A stretch of DNA of 64,000 bases from CAMLJR01 sp964631955 (GCA_964631955.1 CAZWBA010000001.1:186001-250000); one strand, 5' to 3'; numbered from the stretch's first letter, positions 9,317 to 18,027 are shown. Notes: generated by a model from the sequence alone, not told the origin. Translations and numbers: made by a program.

Positions 9317-9330
9317 TTGATCCAAATCAT
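9317..9330 (-). promoter_or_regulatory. Second FNR/Anr-type binding site upstream of ompW
   Basis: TTGAT-CCAA-ATCAT matches nine of ten positions of the FNR/Anr consensus. Its centre is 51 bases upstream of the first box, about five helical turns. A distal second site often modulates FNR-dependent promoters. The nearest gene on the other side, tadA, is also on the minus strand and ends here, so ompW is the only plausible target. Confidence 0.5.
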
Positions 9331-9381
9331 CGAATGCACTGCGATGGCGCGCCCGACTTGAGGACTGTATGAAGAAAAAAC

Positions 9382-9834
9382 TCAGCGTTTTTGCCGGAAA
9401 AAATTTTGCATGATGGCCGCACATCGATCTGCCAGCACACCGCCCTGCACATCGATACGATGATTGAATTGCGTTCCCTCGAGTAAACGTGCCGCACTCA
9501 CCACCGCACCCGCGCGCGGTTCCGCTGCACCGAATACCAGACGTTCGACGCGCGCATGAATCAGCGTACCGACACACATCGTGCATGGCTCGATGGTGAC
9601 ATAGAGCGTGGTTCCGGGCAGTCGATAATTCGATAATTGTTTTGCCGCCGCACGCAGCACCACAACCTCCGCGTGCGCGCTCGGATCGCAACTGCTGATC
9701 GGCTGATTGAAACCGCTGGCGATCAACTGGTTATCCCTGACCAACACGGCGCCGACAGGCACCTCACCGCGATCGGCCGCGAGTTGCGCCTGCTCAAGCG
9801 CAAGCTGCATCCAGTGTTCGTCGGGATTTTCCAT
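9382..9834 (-). CDS. tadA: tRNA-specific adenosine deaminase TadA
   Basis: TadA deaminates adenosine 34 to inosine in the tRNA-Arg(ACG) anticodon and is usually essential. The 150-residue protein has the zinc-binding and catalytic pattern of the cytidine/deoxycytidylate deaminase fold: His54 and Glu56 in HAE, and Cys84 and Cys87 in PCTMC. The N-terminal DRGEVPVGAVLV is typical. It follows the DUF72 gene after 23 bases and is probably its operon partner. In E. coli tadA also sits next to mltF and purL; here an ompW gene has come between. Identification is secure. Confidence 0.97.
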   Translation of the reverse strand: MENPDEHWMQLALEQAQLAADRGEVPVGAVLVRDNQLIASGFNQPISSCDPSAHAEVVVLRAAAKQLSNYRLPGTTLYVTIEPCTMCVGTLIHARVERLVFGAAEPRAGAVVSAARLLEGTQFNHRIDVQGGVLADRCAAIMQNFFRQKR

Positions 9835-9857
9835 CGCCAGGTTTTTTACTTTCTCAG

Positions 9858-10865
9858 TCAGTTTTGATTTTTTCCGCTCAGCGATATGTGAACGACTTTC
9901 GCCAATTCAACAATCGACAGCGGCGAACAGCCCTCGGCCTGATTGCTGAGCGTGACATACGCATTCTGTCCCGCGCCAACGGTACCTGCAATCACACGCG
10001 CCAATGCAACGCGAGTTTCGATATCGACATCCTGAATGCGATCGTACGGTTCGTATTGCAGCTCTGCATCCTCGTAACCGTACGCACCGTGCAGAGGATT
10101 CAAATTCCAGCGACAGACCAGAGGCCCCGGCCACAGCGCGCGCAAAATCGGCAACTGCTCAATGATGCGCGGCATTTTCGCGTGCAGCCCCATGCAATAA
10201 GTCGCACGCGCTTCCCGCAACACATCGACAAACTCGCGCGTCAGCCATTGCGGATCGCGCACTTCAACAGCCACGACACTATCCGACGCCTTATTTTTTA
10301 AATCAGGAATGCTCTGTAACAACAATCGCAATCGCTCGATGACGACAGAAATATCCTGCAACCACGCGTAAGGCAGCGGGCTGATTTGAAACACCAGCGC
10401 ACCCAGCTTTGAACCCAGCCCTTCAAGAGCAGGCTCGATAAATTCACGCAGTGCAATATCGGGATCGAGAAAATTATTATTGATACGTCTGCCGCGTCCT
10501 TCTTCGTCGCGCAATAACGAATCGGTGACGATACTGGGTGCTTTAACGACAAAACGAAAATCATCCGGCACTTGCGCCGCATATGTCGCGAATTCCGCAA
10601 TCGACAGCGGTTTGTAAAATCCGCGATCGATCCCCACGCAGCGAAACAGCGGATGTTTCGAATACGCCGGCAATCCGTAGCGCGATAACTTGGAATCCGA
10701 ATACTTGCGATCCCAAACGATTCCCTCCCACCCCGGATAACTCCACGACGACGTACCCAGATATAAATTGCGTGGCAATGCGTTCGCGATTTCGCTCAAG
10801 CTCGAATCGAAATCGACCGCCCCGACGACGGCAGCAGAGTTTTCACCGAACAGGGAGTTTTGCAT
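9858..10865 (-). CDS. DUF72 (YecE-like) family protein
   Basis: This 335-residue protein belongs to the DUF72 family, predicted TIM-barrel proteins of unknown biochemical role. It has the family hallmarks YLGTSSWSYPGW near residue 35, the conserved acidic and aromatic positions around RCVGIDRGFYKPLS, the FVVKAP segment, and VAVEVRDPQW before the C-terminal barrel strands. It is somewhat longer than E. coli YecE and carries about 30 extra N-terminal residues. The ATG at 10865 is followed 23 bases after the stop by tadA, suggesting co-transcription. No function is assigned. Confidence 0.85.
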   Translation of the reverse strand: MQNSLFGENSAAVVGAVDFDSSLSEIANALPRNLYLGTSSWSYPGWEGIVWDRKYSDSKLSRYGLPAYSKHPLFRCVGIDRGFYKPLSIAEFATYAAQVPDDFRFVVKAPSIVTDSLLRDEEGRGRRINNNFLDPDIALREFIEPALEGLGSKLGALVFQISPLPYAWLQDISVVIERLRLLLQSIPDLKNKASDSVVAVEVRDPQWLTREFVDVLREARATYCMGLHAKMPRIIEQLPILRALWPGPLVCRWNLNPLHGAYGYEDAELQYEPYDRIQDVDIETRVALARVIAGTVGAGQNAYVTLSNQAEGCSPLSIVELAKVVHISLSGKNQN

Positions 10866-10917
10866 TGCTCATACCCATCGCTTCCCGGATATTGACAGCC
10901 TCACCGTAGCCGGAAAA

Positions 10918-11100
10918 CTACTGCGACCGGAACAAATTCAGGTAATCCCTGAAGGCGAAGAGCCGGTTGCGACGCTGCCCCGTCACTTCAATCAGCACAC
11001 CGGAGGACACCATATCGGCAATCAACGTGGCAGCGGTCGAGACACCAATAATATCCGTGGCCCACTTGATGTCGATGATCGGCGGATCATTTGCTGATTT
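10918..11100 (-). pseudogene. Remnant of a Fic-family protein (C-terminal winged-helix part)
   Basis: About 60 codons ending at the stop at 10918 encode a segment resembling the C-terminal helix-turn-helix of Fic/DOC AMP-transferase proteins: ATDIIGVSTAATLIADMV, then SSGVLIEVTGQRRNRLF and DYLNLF. The catalytic Fic core (HPFxxGNGR) is absent, and there is no start codon except by reading back into the 3' end of guaA. It looks like the leftover tail of a deleted gene between guaA and the DUF72 gene. Confidence 0.6.
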
Positions 11101-11146
11101 CTGTCTCACACGCCTATCGCTGCTGCGCAAAGGCACAACGCCAGCA

Positions 11147-12727
11147 TTATTCCCACTCAATCGTCGCAGGCGGCTTGCTCGACACATCGTACGTCACACG
11201 CGAAACGCCAGAGATTTCGTTGATGATGCGATTCGATACTTTTTCGAGCAATTCGTACGGCAGATGCGCCCAGCGTGCCGTCATGAAATCGATCGTCTCG
11301 ACTGCACGCAGTGCGATGACCCATTCGTAGCGACGGCCATCGCCGACCACGCCGACCGACTTCACCGGCAGGAACACGGCGAATGCCTGACTGGTTTTGT
11401 GGTACCAGTCGGCGTTGTGCAATTCCTCGATAAAGATTGCGTCGGCTTCGCGCAGGATGTCGGCGTATTCCTTTTTCACTTCGCCGAGAATGCGCACACC
11501 GAGGCCCGGACCGGGGAATGGATGGCGGTACACCATGTCGTACGGCAGGCCGAGTTCGAGGCCGATCTTGCGCACTTCGTCCTTGAACAACTCGCGCAGC
11601 GGTTCGACGAGTTCGAATTGCATGTCGTCGGGCAAACCGCCGACATTGTGGTGCGATTTGATCACATGCGCCTTGCCGGTTTTCGCGGCAGCCGATTCGA
11701 TCACGTCGGGATAAATCGTTCCCTGCGCGAGAAACTTCACGTCTTTTAATTTCGTTGCTTCGACATCGAACACCTCGATAAAGGTGTTGCCGATGATTTT
11801 GCGTTTCTTTTCGGGATCGCTGACACCAACTAATTTACCGAGGAAGTTTTTCTCGGCATCGGCACGAATCACTTTCACGCCCATATTGCGCGCGAACATA
11901 TCCATGACCTGATCGCCTTCGTTTTTACGCAGCAGACCGTTATCGACAAATACGCAGGTCAGCTGATCGCCAATCGCGCGATGCAATAACGCGGCAACGA
12001 CCGACGAATCCACACCACCCGACAAACCCAGTAAAACCTTACTGCTGCCGACCTGTTTGCGCACGGTGCGAATCGCATCTTCGATAATATTCGCGGGTGT
12101 CCACAGCGCTTCGCAGCCGCAGATATTCAGAATGAAATGTTCGAGAATGCGTTTGCCCTGCAGCGTGTGCGTAACTTCGGGATGAAACTGCACGCCATAG
12201 AAATGTTTCGATTCCAGCGACATCGCGGCGATCGCACACGACGGCGTCGATGCCATCAGCTCGAAACCCTGCGGCATGTGTATGACTTTATCGCCGTGGC
12301 TCATCCACACATCGATAAGTGAACTGCCATCGGCGTGATCGATATGATCGCGAATATCGCGGAGTAATTCGGTATTGCCGTGCAATTTAACCTGCGCATA
12401 ACCGAACTCTCGCACATTCGACCCTTCGACCTTGCCGCCGAGTTGCTCGGCCATCGTCTGCATGCCGTAGCAAATGCCGAATACGGGCAAACCCATTTCA
12501 AACACGCATTGCGGCGCACGGGGAGAATGCAGCGCGGTCACCGATTCGGGACCACCGGCGAGAATAATGCCGAGCGGATTAAATTCGCGAATATCGGCTT
12601 CGCTGATGTCGTACGCGCGAATTTCACAGTACACACCGATTTCGCGTACGCGGCGCGCAATCAATTGCGTGTATTGCGAACCGAAATCGAGAATTAAAAT
12701 TCGACTGGCATGGATGTCTTGGTTCAT
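11147..12727 (-). CDS. guaA: GMP synthase (glutamine-hydrolysing)
   Basis: GuaA converts XMP to GMP using ATP and glutamine, the last step of guanine nucleotide synthesis. The 526-residue length is standard. The N-terminal class I glutaminase domain has its nucleophile Cys86 in VFGICYGMQ and His/Glu in GVQFHPEVTHT. The ATP-pyrophosphatase P-loop is LLGLSGGVDSSVVA. The C-terminal dimerisation domain ends in VSSKPPATIEWE, the canonical end. The ATG at 12727 has AGGA upstream. It lies downstream of guaB on the same strand, but 207 bases away rather than tightly spaced, because a MITE-like repeat and a hairpin lie between them. Confidence 0.98.
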   Translation of the reverse strand: MNQDIHASRILILDFGSQYTQLIARRVREIGVYCEIRAYDISEADIREFNPLGIILAGGPESVTALHSPRAPQCVFEMGLPVFGICYGMQTMAEQLGGKVEGSNVREFGYAQVKLHGNTELLRDIRDHIDHADGSSLIDVWMSHGDKVIHMPQGFELMASTPSCAIAAMSLESKHFYGVQFHPEVTHTLQGKRILEHFILNICGCEALWTPANIIEDAIRTVRKQVGSSKVLLGLSGGVDSSVVAALLHRAIGDQLTCVFVDNGLLRKNEGDQVMDMFARNMGVKVIRADAEKNFLGKLVGVSDPEKKRKIIGNTFIEVFDVEATKLKDVKFLAQGTIYPDVIESAAAKTGKAHVIKSHHNVGGLPDDMQFELVEPLRELFKDEVRKIGLELGLPYDMVYRHPFPGPGLGVRILGEVKKEYADILREADAIFIEELHNADWYHKTSQAFAVFLPVKSVGVVGDGRRYEWVIALRAVETIDFMTARWAHLPYELLEKVSNRIINEISGVSRVTYDVSSKPPATIEWE

Positions 12728-12743
12728 AGTGATTTCCTAAACA

Positions 12744-12863
12744 TGACCCCTCCGCCGCTTCGCGGCACCTCCCCTATTTTATAGGGGAGGCCATTAGTGC
12801 CCGCTCCGGCACGGAAGGCTCCTCCTGCGAAGTAGGGGGAGTGCCCGAAGGGCGAGGGGGTCA
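12744..12863 (-). repeat. MITE-like inverted-repeat element, copy 1 (guaB-guaA gap)
   Basis: A 120-base element is bounded by TGACCCCTCCG and its inverted counterpart CGAGGGGGTCA. The imperfect terminal repeats extend for about 30 bases, and internal foldback includes CTCCCCTATTTTATAGGGGAG. It has no coding capacity. A second copy with the same ends and the shared CACCTCCCCTA...AGGGGAGGC core lies at 35625-35738. The strand is nominal, as the element is palindromic. Confidence 0.8.
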
Positions 12864-12864
12864 T

Positions 12865-12893
12865 CACAAAAACAAACGGGGCCGCAGCCCCGT
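12865..12893 (-). terminator. Terminator-like hairpin between guaB and guaA
   Basis: On the minus strand ACGGGGC-TGCG-GCCCCGT (12893-12876) is followed by TTGTTTTTGTG, the form of a rho-independent terminator. It lies inside the presumed guaBA operon, 42 bases after the guaB stop, so it may attenuate guaA expression or end guaB transcripts. Confidence 0.6.
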
Positions 12894-12934
12894 AAATTCA
12901 ATCTAACGACGAAGATCAGCCGCCTAACGGCCAA

Positions 12935-14407
12935 TTAACCGCCGAGGGGATAGTTAGGCGCTTCTTTCGTAATACTCACATCGTGCACGTGACTTTCATT
13001 CATACCTGCCGAAGTCACTTTCACGAAATTCGGTTTCGTGCGCAGGTTTTCCATATCGCGACAACCCGTATAGCCCATCGCCGAACGCACACCGCCCATC
13101 AACTGATGCACGATTGTCGCCAGCTGACCTTTGTACGGAACGCGACCCTCGATACCCTCCGGCACGAGTTTCTCGACCCCGTCTTCGGCACTTTGGAAAT
13201 AACGATCGCTCGAACCCTGCTTGCTCGCCATCGCGCCGAGCGAACCCATGCCGCGATACGATTTATACGTGCGCCCCTGATACAACTCGGTTTCGCCGGG
13301 TGCTTCTTCCGTGCCCGCGAACATGCTACCCATCATCACGCTGTAGGCGCCGGCGGCTAACGCTTTCGATATGTCGCCCGAAAACCGGATGCCGCCGTCG
13401 GCGATCAACGGCAATTTCGAATCGCGCAGTGCTGCGGCCACTTCCGCAATCGCGCTGATTTGCGGCACGCCGATTCCGGTGACGATACGCGTCGTGCAAA
13501 TCGAACCGGGGCCGATGCCGACTTTCACCGCATCCGCACCCGCATCGAGCAATGCGCGCGCGGCATCGCCGGTCGCGATATTGCCGCCGATCACATCGAC
13601 CTGCGGATATTGTTTCTTGATCCACGCAACGCGCTGCAACACATTGCGGCTGTGACCGTGCGCAGTATCGACCACGATAACATCGACACCCGCATCGACG
13701 AGCGCGCCGACGCGATCTTCGGTATCGGCGCCCGTGCCCACCGACGCGCCGGCGCGCAGGCGGCCCTGCCTGTCCTTGCATGCGAGTGGATACGTCTGCG
13801 CCTTCATGATGTCCTTGACGGTAATCATGCCGCTCAGATCAAACTTGTCGTTGACGATCAGCACCTTTTCGATGCGGTGTTTGTGCAGCAACTCTTTCAC
13901 GCTGTCGAGATCGGCACCCTCGCCGACCGTCACCAGTTGCGCCTTGGGCGTCATGATGCTCGACACCGGCTCATCCATGCGCGTTTCGAAACGCACATCG
14001 CGGCTCGTTACGATACCGACCAGATGCCCGTTATCGACAACGGGCACACCCGAAATATTGTATTGGCGGCGCAGCTCGATGAGTTCGCGGATCGGCGCAC
14101 TGGCTTCGATGGTGATCGGGTCCTTGACGATGCCGGCCTCGTGCTTTTTCACGGCGCGCACTTCGCGGGCCTGCTGCCCGATCGTCATATTCTTGTGAAT
14201 GATGCCGATGCCGCCTTCCTGCGCGAGCGCAATCGCGAGACGCGCTTCGGTTACGGTATCCATCGCGGCGGAGACGAGCGGAATATTGAGTTCGATATTG
14301 CGGGTCAGACGGGTTTTGAGGCTGACATCTTTGGGCAACACTTCCGAGTAGGCAGGCACCAGCAGGACGTCGTCGAAGGTGAGTGCGTCGTGGAGGATAC
14401 GGAGCAT
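12935..14407 (-). CDS. guaB: Inosine-5'-monophosphate dehydrogenase
   Basis: GuaB oxidises IMP to XMP with NAD+, the committed step to guanine nucleotides. At 490 residues it matches the family. The TIM-barrel catalytic domain is interrupted by a CBS (Bateman) pair at about residues 95-200. The catalytic loop GIGPGSICTTRIV carries the active-site Cys, and the flap region with YRGMGSLGAM and the distal Arg-Tyr dyad are present. The ATG at 14407 has an AGGGGG Shine-Dalgarno. The gene is divergent from xseA, as in E. coli. Confidence 0.98.
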   Translation of the reverse strand: MLRILHDALTFDDVLLVPAYSEVLPKDVSLKTRLTRNIELNIPLVSAAMDTVTEARLAIALAQEGGIGIIHKNMTIGQQAREVRAVKKHEAGIVKDPITIEASAPIRELIELRRQYNISGVPVVDNGHLVGIVTSRDVRFETRMDEPVSSIMTPKAQLVTVGEGADLDSVKELLHKHRIEKVLIVNDKFDLSGMITVKDIMKAQTYPLACKDRQGRLRAGASVGTGADTEDRVGALVDAGVDVIVVDTAHGHSRNVLQRVAWIKKQYPQVDVIGGNIATGDAARALLDAGADAVKVGIGPGSICTTRIVTGIGVPQISAIAEVAAALRDSKLPLIADGGIRFSGDISKALAAGAYSVMMGSMFAGTEEAPGETELYQGRTYKSYRGMGSLGAMASKQGSSDRYFQSAEDGVEKLVPEGIEGRVPYKGQLATIVHQLMGGVRSAMGYTGCRDMENLRTKPNFVKVTSAGMNESHVHDVSITKEAPNYPLGG

Positions 14408-14439
14408 CGAGAAAACCCCCTGGGCTTCGAGAATCGCGC

Positions 14440-14468
14440 ATCTTAATGGATCGGCCCAATGCGGTAAA
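14440..14468 (-). promoter_or_regulatory. Sigma-70-type promoter for guaB
   Basis: On the minus strand TTTACC (14468-14463) and TAAGAT (14445-14440) are separated by exactly 17 bases, about 33 bases upstream of the guaB ATG. No PurR- or DnaA-type site was recognised nearby. Confidence 0.5.
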
Positions 14469-14533
14469 GTTGCGATTCGCCGGCATTTTTCCGCGCCAAC
14501 CCCGCTTTGGGGAATGACTTAATCAGAAGCTCC

Positions 14534-14541
14534 TATACAAT
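14534..14541 (+). promoter_or_regulatory. Probable xseA promoter -10 region
   Basis: TATACAAT at 14534-14541 resembles a -10 element, with TGACTT upstream as a weak -35. Transcripts would begin around 14548, downstream of the TTG at 14507 but upstream of the ATG at 14570. It therefore supports the shorter xseA start. Confidence 0.45.
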
Positions 14542-14569
14542 TGGCGCGCCTTTTACGATTCACGACGCC

Positions 14570-15985
14570 ATGCCGACCTCCAGACCGCCCTTCCAGCCGC
14601 AATATCCCGGCACCGCACCTAGCGGACCCGATGCGGTACTTACCGTGAGCCAGCTCAATCGGCTCGCGCGGCAATTGCTCGAAGATTGTTTTCCGTCGAG
14701 CTGGGTCGAAGGAGAAATTTCCAATCTCTCGAAGCCGAGCTCGGGCCACTGGTATTTCACGCTCAAGGATTCGACTGCGCAGATTCGCTGCGCGATGTTT
14801 CGCAATCGCAATTTTCGGCTGCGCTTTCAGCCCGTCGACGGCGCGAAGGTTCTCGTTAAAGGCGCGATCAGCCTGTACGAGGCGCGCGGCGAATATCAGC
14901 TCATCGCCGAAGATATGTTGCCGGCCGGCGAAGGTTTGCTCGCTGCCCAATTCGAATTGCTCAAACAGAAATTGCAGGCGGAAGGATTATTCGACCCCGC
15001 TCATAAAAAGAAACTGCCCGAGCATATCGCCCATATCGCGGTCATCACCTCGCCGACCGGTGCGGCGATTCGCGATATTTTGACCGTGCTGAAAAGACGC
15101 TCGCCGCAGACCCGGGTGACTGTGATACCGGTACCTGTGCAGGGCGATCAAGCTCCCGCTGCCGTCGCTCAAGCGCTTATTACAGCGGATCGCCTAAAAG
15201 CTGACGGCAAACATTTATTCGATGTGATCCTGCTTGGACGCGGCGGTGGCTCGCTCGAAGATTTATGGGCGTTCAACGATGAAAAAGTCGCGCGTGCGAT
15301 TTACGCGAGCGAATTGCCCGTCGTTAGCGCAGTCGGACATGAAGTCGATTTCACCATCGCCGATTTCGTGGCGGATTTACGCGCGCCGACACCCTCCGCC
15401 GCCGCCGAATTATTGAGCCGCGATCATCGCCAGCAATCACAGCAATTACAGGGATGGCGGCAGCGTTTGATCACGGCCTGGCAACGCACGCTTGCGCAAA
15501 AGCGCCAGCAGCTCGAATGGCAACGCAGACGAATTCAGCATCCCAGCCAACGTCTGCGGCAGTGGTCGCTGCGTCTCGATGAACTGGAAATGCGCTTCCT
15601 CAATTCGCAACGACGCTATCAGCGCGAAAAAGCACAACGGTTGCAATTACTGCGTACGCGCCTGCAGGCGGTACATCCGCGTCGTCATTTGACGACAGCA
15701 AACACCCAACTGAATTTTTTGCAGAAACATTTGCTGGCGAATATCCAGCGATGTACACAGCACAGTGCACAGCGACTTGCCACTTTCGCGCAATTATTGA
15801 ATACAGTAAGTCCGCTCAACACATTACAACGCGGTTATGCACTTGTTAGCGATAGCGACAATCATGTACTTCGCGATGCGAATGAAACCTCCGTTGGCGC
15901 GAAGGTGCATGTCCGCCTCACACGCGGTGAACTGCTCTGTAAAGTCGAATCCATCCTGTCCCCATCGATATCGGAGAAGCCATAA
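14570..15985 (+). CDS. xseA: Exodeoxyribonuclease VII large subunit
   Basis: XseA is the catalytic large subunit of exonuclease VII, which degrades single-stranded DNA together with XseB. From the ATG at 14570 the product has 471 residues. The N-terminal OB-fold includes WVEGEISNLSKPSSGHWYF. The catalytic region carries ITSPTGAAIRDI and LLGRGGGSLEDLWAFND, then VGHEVDFTIAD. A long coiled-coil stretch spans about 290-400, and the C-terminus contains NTLQRGYALV. The frame opens at a TTG at 14507, but that start overlaps the promoter. The gene is divergent from guaB, and the SirB2-like gene starts at the next base after its stop. Confidence 0.96.
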   Translation: MPTSRPPFQPQYPGTAPSGPDAVLTVSQLNRLARQLLEDCFPSSWVEGEISNLSKPSSGHWYFTLKDSTAQIRCAMFRNRNFRLRFQPVDGAKVLVKGAISLYEARGEYQLIAEDMLPAGEGLLAAQFELLKQKLQAEGLFDPAHKKKLPEHIAHIAVITSPTGAAIRDILTVLKRRSPQTRVTVIPVPVQGDQAPAAVAQALITADRLKADGKHLFDVILLGRGGGSLEDLWAFNDEKVARAIYASELPVVSAVGHEVDFTIADFVADLRAPTPSAAAELLSRDHRQQSQQLQGWRQRLITAWQRTLAQKRQQLEWQRRRIQHPSQRLRQWSLRLDELEMRFLNSQRRYQREKAQRLQLLRTRLQAVHPRRHLTTANTQLNFLQKHLLANIQRCTQHSAQRLATFAQLLNTVSPLNTLQRGYALVSDSDNHVLRDANETSVGAKVHVRLTRGELLCKVESILSPSISEKP

Positions 15986-16360
15986 ATGTATTTTGCGTTC
16001 AAACATGTTCACATGCTCTGCGCGGTCATCTCGATCATCAGCTTTATCATTCGCGGCGCGCTGGCGATCAACGGTTCGAACATTCTGCAGAAGAAATGGG
16101 TTCGCATCGTGCCGCACATCGTCGATACTTTTTTGATATTGAGCGCTATCGGCCTGATGGTGACGATTCAGCAATACCCATTCGTCAACGGCTGGCTCAC
16201 GGCCAAGCTCATCGGTTTGCTGGTTTATATTTTTCTTGGCGTGGCGACATTGAGAATTGCAAAATCTCAGCCCCTGCGCATCGGTGCGTATCTGCTCGCG
16301 ATAGCGACTTTCGTCTATATCGCTTCGGTTGCCATGACCAAAACGCCGCTACCATTCTGA
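15986..16360 (+). CDS. SirB2-family inner-membrane protein
   Basis: This 124-residue protein is almost entirely hydrophobic, with four predicted membrane segments (about residues 5-27, 45-62, 72-90 and 100-117). It matches the SirB2 / invasion-gene up-regulator family in its opening KHVHMLCAVISIISFIIRG and in the conserved WVRIVPHIVDTFL. The name comes from Salmonella genetics and the biochemical role is unknown. The ATG directly follows the xseA stop codon, so it is very probably translated from the same message. It converges with rhlE, whose stop is only 17 bases away. Confidence 0.8.
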   Translation: MYFAFKHVHMLCAVISIISFIIRGALAINGSNILQKKWVRIVPHIVDTFLILSAIGLMVTIQQYPFVNGWLTAKLIGLLVYIFLGVATLRIAKSQPLRIGAYLLAIATFVYIASVAMTKTPLPF

Positions 16361-16377
16361 CCGTCTGATTTTGTCAC

Positions 16378-17883
16378 CTAACGCGGCTTATTCGATAAGC
16401 CCGGCCGGCGACGCGATGTATTTTTATTTGCGGGTCGACCCGCGCCCGGATTGGCTGCACTAGCGCCGCGTCCGGCATGTTGATTCGAATTATCTCGATT
16501 GGCGCCACTGCGGTTTTCGGCGCTGCGATTCTGGCTGTTGCGGTTACCGGCGCCACGATTCGCATTATCGCGATTACCTCCCTGTCCTTCGGAACGGGCA
16601 CGTCGCTCACCCGCATGTGTGCGGTTGCGCGGCTGTTGCGTTCCGCGTTCGTCACCGGGGTTGTTTTGTCGCTGTGGCGATGATTTACGCGGCGGTCGCG
16701 AGCTGCGTTGCGGCATTTCATCGAGCGCAACCATCGGCTTTTTCTCGCCCGGTTCAAAATACGGCACCGGCTGCACATCGAGTTTGCGTTTAAGCAATTT
16801 TTCGATATCTACCTGTAGCTTACGCTCTTCGGGACTCACTAACGAAATCGCTTCACCGCTGGCACCCGCACGCCCCGTACGACCGATACGGTGGACATAA
16901 TCCTCGGGCACATTCGGCAACTCATAATTCACCACATGCGGCAATTGTTCGATGTCGAGACCGCGCGCAGCGATATCGGTGGCGACGAGCACGCGCACTT
17001 CGCCCGCTTTGAAATCCGCAAGCGCACGCGTGCGCGCGCCCTGACTCTTATTGCCGTGGATTGCCGCGGAAGTAATCCCATCGCGTTCGAGCTGCTGCGA
17101 CAATTTGTTCGCACCATGTTTGGTACGCGTGAACACAAGCACCTGCTCCCAGCCGCCACTTTGAATCAGATAGCTCAGAATTTCCGGCTTATCGGTTTTA
17201 TCGACCTGATAAACGGTTTGCTGCACGGTGGTCGCGGCGGTATTGCGCGGTGCGACATCGATGCTGACGGGGTTATGTAACAGCCCTTTCGTCAACTGAC
17301 GAATTTCATCGGAAAACGTCGCTGAAAACAGCAAGTTCTGCCGGCGCTGCGGCAGCAGTTTCAGAATGCGGCGAATATCGTGAATGAAACCCATATCGAG
17401 CATGCGATCGGCTTCATCGAGCACGAGAATTTCAACTTTCGACAGCACCACGGCATTCTGGCTGTGCAAATCGAGCAGCCGGCCCGGTGTGGCGACGAGG
17501 ATATCGACACCGCCGCGCAGCTTCATCATCTGCGGATTGATACTGACGCCGCCGAAAATCACCGCCGAACGCAGCGTTAAATGCCGGCCGTACACATCGA
17601 CGCTTTCGCTGACCTGAGCCGCGAGTTCGCGCGTCGGCGTCAATACCAGCGCGCGCACGGCGCGATTTTTTGCAGGCGCGCCCTCTTCGCTCAGGCGCTG
17701 CAACAACGGCAGCGTAAAACTCGCGGTTTTTCCGGTCCCCGTTTGCGCCGCCGCGAGCACATCGCGCCCGGCGAGCACGACGGGAATCGCCTTATCCTGA
17801 ATCGGCGTTGCGAACTGATAGCCTTTTTCCTGCACGGCACGAAGAAGCGGCTCGGACAAACCGAGTGAAGTGAATTGAGTCAT
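16378..17883 (-). CDS. rhlE: DEAD-box RNA helicase, RhlE type
   Basis: This ATP-dependent RNA helicase probably acts in ribosome assembly or RNA turnover. The helicase core (about residues 1-370) shows, in order, the Q motif FATPIQDKAIP, Walker A AAQTGTGKT, DEAD (VLDEADRMLDMG), SAT, the ARGLDIEQ region and HRIGRTGRAG. The start FTSLGLSEPLLRAV is typical of RhlE. Residues 385-501 form a low-complexity basic tail rich in Arg, Asn, Gly and Ser, with spaced NR pairs. Such tails bind RNA and can promote condensate formation. The gene stands alone; 144 bases separate it from ppk2. Confidence 0.92.
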   Translation of the reverse strand: MTQFTSLGLSEPLLRAVQEKGYQFATPIQDKAIPVVLAGRDVLAAAQTGTGKTASFTLPLLQRLSEEGAPAKNRAVRALVLTPTRELAAQVSESVDVYGRHLTLRSAVIFGGVSINPQMMKLRGGVDILVATPGRLLDLHSQNAVVLSKVEILVLDEADRMLDMGFIHDIRRILKLLPQRRQNLLFSATFSDEIRQLTKGLLHNPVSIDVAPRNTAATTVQQTVYQVDKTDKPEILSYLIQSGGWEQVLVFTRTKHGANKLSQQLERDGITSAAIHGNKSQGARTRALADFKAGEVRVLVATDIAARGLDIEQLPHVVNYELPNVPEDYVHRIGRTGRAGASGEAISLVSPEERKLQVDIEKLLKRKLDVQPVPYFEPGEKKPMVALDEMPQRSSRPPRKSSPQRQNNPGDERGTQQPRNRTHAGERRARSEGQGGNRDNANRGAGNRNSQNRSAENRSGANRDNSNQHAGRGASAANPGAGRPANKNTSRRRPGLSNKPR

Positions 17884-18027
17884 GAATATCTATGTAAAAA
17901 AAATTTATCGGAAAGCGCGGCGCGCCACGGAGAAACAAAAACGGTGAAGCGGTACGAGGCGCGCATCGTACCCCAAATCAGGGATTGAGGCTATTTAGGC
18001 CAACTGACCGTTAGCGAGATGATGGAT

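Noticed and set aside
13460..14446. 328-codon plus-strand ORF opposite guaB
   Set aside because: Antisense shadow of guaB; no recognisable motifs and no ribosome-binding site.
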